A stretch of DNA of 64,000 nucleotides from Okapia johnstoni (lineage: Eukaryota; Chordata; Mammalia; Artiodactyla; Giraffidae): the NCBI GenBank assembly GCA_024291935.2, contig CM044320.1, forward strand, positions 31,278,001-31,342,000. The letters are read 5' to 3'. Of the stretch, positions 57,725-64,000 are shown piece by piece. A program made the position numbers and the translations under genes. Positions within the stretch are counted from its first letter, which is position 1. Every line of letters starts with the position of its first letter. The notes under the pieces are model-generated. The model ran no database searches and was not told the DNA's origin. It saw only the letters and a list, made by a program, of their open reading frames with translations.

Positions 57725-58592
57725 TTTTTTTTTAATTTATTTATTTTAATCGGAGGCTAATTACTTTACAATATTGTAGTGATTTTGCCATACATTGACA
57801 TGAATCAGCGATGGGTATACATGTGTTCCCCATCCTGAACCCCCCTCCCACCTCCCTCCCCATCCCATCCCTCTGGATCATCCCAGTGCACCAGCCCTGA
57901 GCACCCTGTCTCATGCATTGAACCTGGACTGGCGATCTGTTTCACATATAATAATATACATGTTTTAATGCTATTCTCTCAAATCAGCCCACCCTCGCCT
58001 TATCCCACAGAGTCCAAAAGACTGTTCTATACATCTGTGTCTCTTTTGCTGTCTCGAATATAGGGTCATCATTACCATCTTTCTAAATTCCATATATATG
58101 TGCGTTAGTATACTGTATTGGTGTTTTTCTTTCTGGCTTACTTCACTCTGTATAATAGGCTCCAGTTTCATCTACCTCATTAGAACTGATTCAAATGTAT
58201 TCTTTTTAATGGCTGAGTAATATTCCATTGTGTATATGTACCACAGCTTTCTTATCCATTCGTCTGCTGATGGACATCTAGGTTGCTTCCATGTCCTGGC
58301 TATTATAAACAGTGCTGCGATGAACATTGGGGTACACGCGTCTCTTTCAATTCTGGTTTCCTTGATGTGTATGCCCAGCAGTGGAATTGCTGGGTCATAT
58401 GGCAGTTCTATTTCCAGTTTTTTAAGGAATCTCCACACTGTTCTCCAGAGTGGCTGTACTAGTTTGCATTCCCACCAACAGTGTAAGAGGGTTCCCTTTT
58501 CTCCACAGCCTCTCCAGCATTTATTGTTTGTAGACTTTTGGATAGCAGCCTTTCTCACCAGCGTGAGATGGTACCTCATTGTGGTTTTGATT
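57725..58592 (-). repeat. L1 3' portion (antisense)
   Basis: Starts with a T run. CTTTACAATATTGTAGTGAT, TGAGTAATATTCCATTGTGT and CCCACCAACAGTGTAAGAGG follow. The minus strand encodes the ORF2 C-terminus ([15 protein letters not shown]). Confidence 0.92.
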
Positions 58593-60232
58593 TGCCAGGC
58601 TCCTCTGTCCTCCACTATCTCACAGAATTTACTCAAATTCATGTCCATTGAGTCAGTGATGCTATCTAACCATCTCATCCTCTGCCACCCCTTTCTGCTT
58701 TTGCCTTCAGTCTTTCCCAGCATCAGGGTCTTTTCCAATGAGTCAGCTTCAGCATCAGTCCTTCTATTGAATATCTAGGGTTGATTTCCTTTAAGATTGA
58801 CAGGTTTGATCTCCTTGTAATCCAAGGGACCCTTAAGAGTCTTCTCCAGCATCACAATTTGGAGGCATCAATTCTTTGATGCTTAGCCTTCTTTATGGTC
58901 CAAGTCTCACATCCATACATGACTACTGGAAAAACCATAGCTTTGACTATACAGACCTTTTTCAGCAAAGTGATGTCTCCACATTTTAAAACTAGACAAA
59001 ACTGTCTAGTTTTGTCATAGCTTCCCTTGCAAGAACAAGCATCTTTTAATTTCATGGCTGCAGTAAATATCTGCAGTGATTTTGGAGCCCAGGAAAATAA
59101 GTCTGTCACTGCTTCCACTTTTCCCCCTTCTATTGGTCATGAAGTGATGGGACCAGATGCCATGATCTTAGTTTTTTGAATGCTGAGTTTTAAGCTAGCA
59201 TTTTCACTCTCCTTTTACCTTCATCAAGAAGCTCCTTGGTTCTTCTTCATTTTCTGCCATTTAGAGAGTTATCTGCATATCTGAGGTTGTTGATATTTCT
59301 CCTTGCAATCTTGATTCCAGCTTGTGATTTGTCCAACCTAGTATTTCATATGATGTACTCTGCATATAAGTTAAATAAGCAGAGTGAAATATATACAGCT
59401 TTGTACTCCTTTCCCAATTTTGAACCAATCAGTTGTCATGTCTGGTTCTAATTATTGCTTCTTGAACCACATACAGGTTTCTCAGGAGACAAGTAAGGTG
59501 GTCTGGTATTCCCATCTCTTGAAGAATTTTCCACAGTTTGTTGTGATTCACACACTCAAAGGCTTTAGTGTAGTCAATGAAGCAGAAATAGATGTTTTTA
59601 TGGAACTCCCTTGCTTTCTCCTTGATCCAACTAATGTTGGCAATTTGATCTCTAGTTCCTCTACCTCTTCGAAACCCAACTTATACATATAGAAGTTCTC
59701 GGTTCACATACTGCTGAAGCTTAGTTTGAAGGGTTTTGAGCATAATCTTGCTAGCATGTGAAATGAATGCAGTTGTACAGTAGTTTGAACATTCTTTGGC
59801 ATTGCCCTTCTTTGGAATTGAAATAAAAACTGACCTTTTCCATTCCTGTGGCCACTGTGAGCTATCCAAATTTGCTGACTCGTTGAAGACAGCACTTTAA
59901 CAGCATCATCTTTTAGGATTTGAAATATCTCAGCTGAAATTCCATCACTTTCACTAGCTTTGTTTATATTAATACTTCCTAAGTCCCACTTGACTTCGCT
60001 CTCCAGGATGTCTGACTCTGGGTGAGTGACCACGGCATTATGGTTATCTGCATCATTAAGACCTTTTCTGCATAGTTTTTCTATGTTTTCTTGCTACCTC
60101 TTCTTAATATCTTGTGCTTCTGTTAGGTCCTTCTGGTTTCTGTCCTTTTTCATGCCCACCTTTGCACAAAATATTCTCTTGATATCTCCAATTTTCTTGA
60201 AGAGATCTTTAGTCTTTCCCATTTTAGAACGT
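58593..60232 (-). mobile_element. BovB LINE, longest contiguous copy in the window, decayed
   Basis: About 1.64 kb antisense, from CCAGGCTCCTCTGTCCTCCA to TTGAAGAGATCTTTAGTCTT. The region upstream of the RT (59700-60232) is present as well as RT, with numerous frameshifts. The usual BovB 3' end is missing at the L1 junction. Confidence 0.92.
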
Positions 60233-60557
60233 TTGCTGAACAGAGAGGAGGAACCCACTGCAGACCCACAGCATACCCTCTAACGTTCAATGCCTGAAAA
60301 CCACTGCTCCATACAAATCTTCCCAGAGTTTTAGTTATTTAAGGCAGGAGGGTTAATTCAGTCCAGTCCTCTTACTCCATCTTCTTCCTTTACAGAAAGA
60401 ACTAGTAGTAGGGAAAAGGTAATTTAGAATTGTTTGTCATAAATAAGTATTTTAGTATTACAACAAAGCTCATGAGCACACATAATATGACCCCTTCTCA
60501 TCAGACATAGTGCTTTTATACTTTTTTAAAACTTGAGCACATTCACATGAACATAAC
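60233..60557. other. Upstream flank, nothing firmly recognised
   Basis: No element or exon recognised. Confidence 0.4.
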
Positions 60558-60567
60558 GCAAAGTTAC

Positions 60568-62131
60568 TGTTCACAGGGTTCTCAAGGCAAGAATACTGAA
60601 GTCGTTTGCCATTCCCTCTCCCTTCTAAATCCTAAAGGAAATCAGTCCTGAATATTCACTGGAAGGACTGATGCTGTAGCTGAAACTCCAATACTCTGGC
60701 CACCTGATGCAAAGAGCTGACTCTGCCGGGAGCCAGCTCATGAGATCCCACCCATGACAGAGTCATGAGAAAGAGGAGTGATTGAGCAGAGCTTCTCAGG
60801 CCTCAGGGATTCTCGGAAGGCTGCCTCAGCGCTCACCTTAAAGATAATATCTGTCTTTCTGATGTTTGCTATAATAAACCTCTTCTTGTTTTCTGTGACT
60901 TAGGCAAAAGGCTTTTCCTGATTCTCTTCTAAAATAGATCATTCCGAAACCTTAATCAACAAGTCCCCTGAACAGTAGCACCCTAATAAAATTATCTAGT
61001 TTATAGAGTATGCTAATCTAAATTCCTCTTGCTAGCATATTGGTTTGCTTAATAAATATACCTGTGCCTTTGGAGCTAGTGTGCATGGCTGCTCCTTAAC
61101 AACAAAACAGCATTGAGAGCTTCCACACAAAAAGCCCCGATGGGCACAGAGCCCTTTGTAGGGAAGAAAGGCTTATTAGGAGATATAAGAGGTATTGCTT
61201 TATGAAACTGCTACTTAGTCTATATTTACTCACCATGTTTTTGCTCTTAAACATATTTAGCCTATATAATGAAAGCATAATAGTTAGGGATTTATATAAA
61301 TAAAAATTTAGCTTTAATACAAATAATAAGACGATTGTTAATTCAGCTGGTGATTTTGCTAAGCACTGACCTTGGCGCTACATTGTTTCAGCTTGCTGTG
61401 CCATGGCTTTATGGGACCACATTCTTCTCTGTTAGGCTCAAGGCATAAGATAGAGTACAGAAAACAGGTTTTACCTTGAAACTCTGAGTTTGTGAATTCT
61501 TTCTTTGTCATAATCTGCTCTGCCTGTTTTCTTTAAAAAATGTAACCCTGGTACTTTCTGTGTCTGATGCAAAAGTGTCCTGGCTGATCAACCCTTATCA
61601 ATAAAAGAGTCACCAGATGTTAGCAGGCCTCAAGGCCAGAAGATGATGTAAACAACTTTAAACCTTTTGTAACTAAGAAACACAAACAGTGTCTTGGTTC
61701 CGATAAGGGTCAAAAACTGCTGACCCATTGATTTGATTTGGCATGACTTTACACTTTACGTTTGTTTCTATGTACAACTAAAAATATAAAAGCTGTCCTA
61801 AAAACAATAAAGTCAGAAGACACTTGGAAACACCACGACTCGCTGTGTCTTCTCATTCTTATCACCGACGCCGTCCATCCTGAGGGAACCCTGACCAGCT
61901 GGAGCAGGTCTCCGGCATGACTCTTTGGAAAAGACCCTGATGCTGGGAAAGATTGAAGGCAGGAGGAGAAGGGGACGACAGAGGATGAGATGGCTGGAAG
62001 GCATCACCAACTCTATGGACATGAGTTTGAGCAGGCTCTGGGGGTTGGTGATGTGTTGGGAAGCCTGGCGTCCTGCAGTCCATGGGGTCACACAGAGTTG
62101 GACATGACTGAGTGACTGAAGTGCACTGAAT
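60568..62131 (+). mobile_element. BovA/BovB composite insertion carrying a nested LTR
   Basis: Left part 60568-60723 (short antisense BovA piece, then sense BovB GGAAATCAGTCCTGAATATT ... CTGATGCAAAGAGCTGACTC) continues at 61918-62131 (TGACTCTTTGGAAAAGACCC ... GACTGAGTGACTGAAGTGCA). Outer target duplication GCAAAGTTAC at 60558-60567 and 62132-62141. Confidence 0.9.
60724..61917 (+). mobile_element. ERVK-type solo LTR (1194 bp), BTLTR1-like, 6-bp target duplication
   Basis: TGCCGGGAGCCAGCTCATGA to GCAGGTCTCCGGCA, flanked by TGACTC at 60718-60723 and 61918-61923. Same family and orientation as 28810-29902 but retaining segments lost there (for example around 61361-61390 and 61507-61567). No internal retroviral genes. 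Confidence 0.93.
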
Positions 62132-62141
62132 GCAAAGTTAC

Positions 62142-62595
62142 AGTCATTCTATCTCATATAAAAATAAGATACAAAAGTATATGTTGCTTTCCAAAATTAT
62201 ATTTTGTGATCAATATTTTATTTTACTTAGAAATCATCCAGCTATCCAAATATTATACATTAGTTAACTCAATTTAATATTAGTTTAAATGTAGTGTAAA
62301 CTAAGGATTTTGGATATTATGCTTAATCTAACATGTTACAAAATATAACTGCTATTGGTATGAAAGTGTTTCTTAGTATTATAACTCAATATCACTGATC
62401 ACATTATTTTGTATTTTCAGTGGTTGTAAACATTATGTGAGAATAAAGTTAATCTATCTAATCTTTAAATGGTACAGGAATTTTAGGAAGCTTAGATTAA
62501 CTACTAGAAAAGTTAATATAATCTTGCTTTTAAAAATTAGACGCTTGTGTTACACCCCACACTGGTAAAATTGGAGAAAAGACATATTATTATTA
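62142..62595. other. Upstream flank, nothing recognised
   Basis: AT-rich unique sequence. Confidence 0.45.
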
Positions 62596-63008
62596 TTTTT
62601 TTATTTATTTATCTTCTAGTTTTATTGAGATATAATTGATATAGCATTCTATACATTTAGGGTGTACAGCGTAATGATTTGACTTACATAAAAAATGAAA
62701 CGGTTATCATAATAAATTTAGTGAACATCATCATGTCATATAGATACAAAAATAAAGATATAGGAAACAATTTTTTCCTTGTGATGAGAACTCTTGGGAT
62801 TTCCTTTCTTAACAACTTTCATACATAACATACATCAGTGTTCATTACATGTATCATTATATATGTTACATCCCTAATACTTATTTATCTTATATCTGGA
62901 AGTTTGTACATTTTGACTACCTTCATCCAGTTCTCCCTCTCCCTCTCCTCTCAACCTCTGCCTCTGATAACTACAAATCTGATCTCTTTTATGGGTTTGT
63001 TTGTTTAA

Positions 63009-63236
63009 ATATTTATCTATTTGGCTGTGTCGGGTCTTAGTTGCAGCATGCGGAATCTTTCGTGTGGCACTCAGACTCTAGTTGTGGCTTGCGGGCTCCA
63101 AAGTGCATGGGCTTCAGTAGTTGTGGTGCAGGGGTTTAGTTGCTCTATGACATGTGGAATCCGAGTTCCCACACTAGGGATTGAACTTGTATCCCCTGCA
63201 TTGCAAGACAGATTCTTAGCCACTGGACCACCAGGG
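63009..63236 (-). repeat. CHR-type SINE, long variant, nested in L1
   Basis: TATCTATTTGGCTGTGTCGG, AGGGATTGAACTTGTATCCC and CACTGGACCACCAGGGTTTC. Confidence 0.9.
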
Positions 63237-63339
63237 TTTCTTTGATTTCGTTTGTTTGCTTTTGAAGTATAACTGACCTTCAGCACTATGGCAATTCCTG
63301 TTCACAATATAGTGATTTGATGTTTTTATACATTTCAAA

Positions 63340-63675
63340 GGGCTTACCTGGTTGCTCAGCTGGTAAAGAATCTGCCTGCAATGCAGGAGACCCCAGTTGC
63401 ATTTAATGGGTCTGGAAGATGTCTGGAGAAGGAATAGGCTACTCACTCCAATCTTTGTGGGCTTCCCTGGTGGCTCAGACTGTAAAGAATCTGCCTGCAA
63501 TGCAGGAGACCTGGGTTTGATCCCTGGGTTGGGAAGATCCCCTAGGGAAGACATGGCAACCCACTCCAGGATTCTTGCCTAGAGAATCCCATGAACAGAG
63601 TAGCCTGGAGAGCTACAGTCTACGGGTTCACAAAGAGTCAGACACAACTCAGCGACTAAGCGTAGCACAGCACAC
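63340..63675 (+). repeat. Two tandem Bov-tA units in one insertion, nested in L1
   Basis: A truncated unit (63340-63455) then a full unit (63459-63665), both + strand, between ACATTTCAAA at 63330-63339 and 63676-63685. Confidence 0.94.
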
Positions 63676-64000
63676 ACATTTCAAAATGGTAACATCATTA
63701 AGTCTAATTACCATGTGCCACCGTGCAAAGATATTACATAGTGACTGACTATATTCCCCACACTGTGCATTTCATACCTGTGACTCATTTATTTTTCAGT
63801 TGGAAGTTTGTACCTATTAATCTCACCTACCGATTTCCTCCCTGCAAAGCAATCCCCTATGGCAACCACCTGTTTTTTCCTCTGCATCTATTACTTTGTT
63901 TCTGTATTTTTATGTCTGTTCATTTGTATTATTTTTTAGGTTGCATATAAGTGAAATCATGCAGTATTTGTTTTTCTCTGTCTTACTTATTTCACTTATT

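Larger units (their letters stand above)
62600..64000 (-). repeat. L1 3' region (antisense), interrupted by SINEs and running off the window
   Basis: TTTTATTGAGATATAATTGA (62623), TTGTGATGAGAACTCTTGGG, and after the SINEs TACCATGTGCCACCGTGCAA and TTGCATATAAGTGAAATCAT to the right edge. L1 pieces are 62600-63005, 63240-63339 and 63686-64000. Confidence 0.9.

Noticed and set aside
28810..61917. The two long LTRs as ends of one provirus
   Set aside because: Their target repeats differ (GTAAAG and TGACTC), each has its own matching pair, and the DNA between them is host intron without retroviral genes.
53000..64000. Exons of a neighbouring gene upstream of BCAT1
   Set aside because: All longer open frames here are BovB, L1 or SINE sequence, and no other conserved coding block was recognised.

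Overview
The window is mammalian nuclear DNA from a ruminant, almost certainly a bovid. Two repeat groups show this: many tRNA-derived Bov-tA/Bov-A SINEs and many truncated BovB (RTE-clade) LINE copies. Alongside them are CHR-type tRNA-Glu SINEs, L1, L2, MIR and several LTR fragments. I cannot tell cattle, sheep or goat apart by eye.

The only protein-coding gene I can support is the 5' part of BCAT1 (cytosolic branched-chain aminotransferase), read on the minus strand. Its pieces, in transcription order, are: a distal first exon ending ATG-AAG at 52299 inside a small CpG-rich block (about 52.3-52.6 kb); a proximal first exon ending in ATG at 12738, with a TATA-like box near 12980 and a large CpG island at 13.4-14.1 kb; exon 2 (12593-12664); and exon 3 (2876-3076). 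All have matching splice sites and phase. The rest of the gene lies beyond the left edge. The distal exon would give a protein starting Met-Lys-Asp-Cys, the proximal exon one starting Met-Asp-Cys. The proximal first intron is only 73 nt long.

Layout: 1-2875 is intron 3 (partial). 3077-12592 is intron 2, with SINEs, an ERV1-type solo LTR (10357-10842) and a locally triplicated TG microsatellite (7.1-7.3 kb). 12.6-14.1 kb is the proximal promoter region. 14.1-52.3 kb is the long intron of the distal transcript and carries most of the BovB copies, including a 3.5-kb cluster at 16.6-20.1 kb, and a long ERVK-type solo LTR inside an L1 (28810-29902). 52.6-64 kb is upstream flank, almost all repeats, including a second copy of the same LTR family (60724-61917) nested inside a BovA/BovB insertion.

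No intact mobile element, RNA gene, CRISPR or bacterial or viral gene is present. The LTRs are solo LTRs without retroviral coding sequence. Most open frames are translations of BovB, L1 or SINE sequence, or chance frames in GC-rich DNA. I found nothing I would call a new biological system. The items most worth a second look are the two-promoter BCAT1 arrangement, the 73-nt intron, the nested LTR insertions with readable target duplications, and the microsatellite triplication. Repeat boundaries without a target-site duplication are accurate to roughly 10-30 bases.
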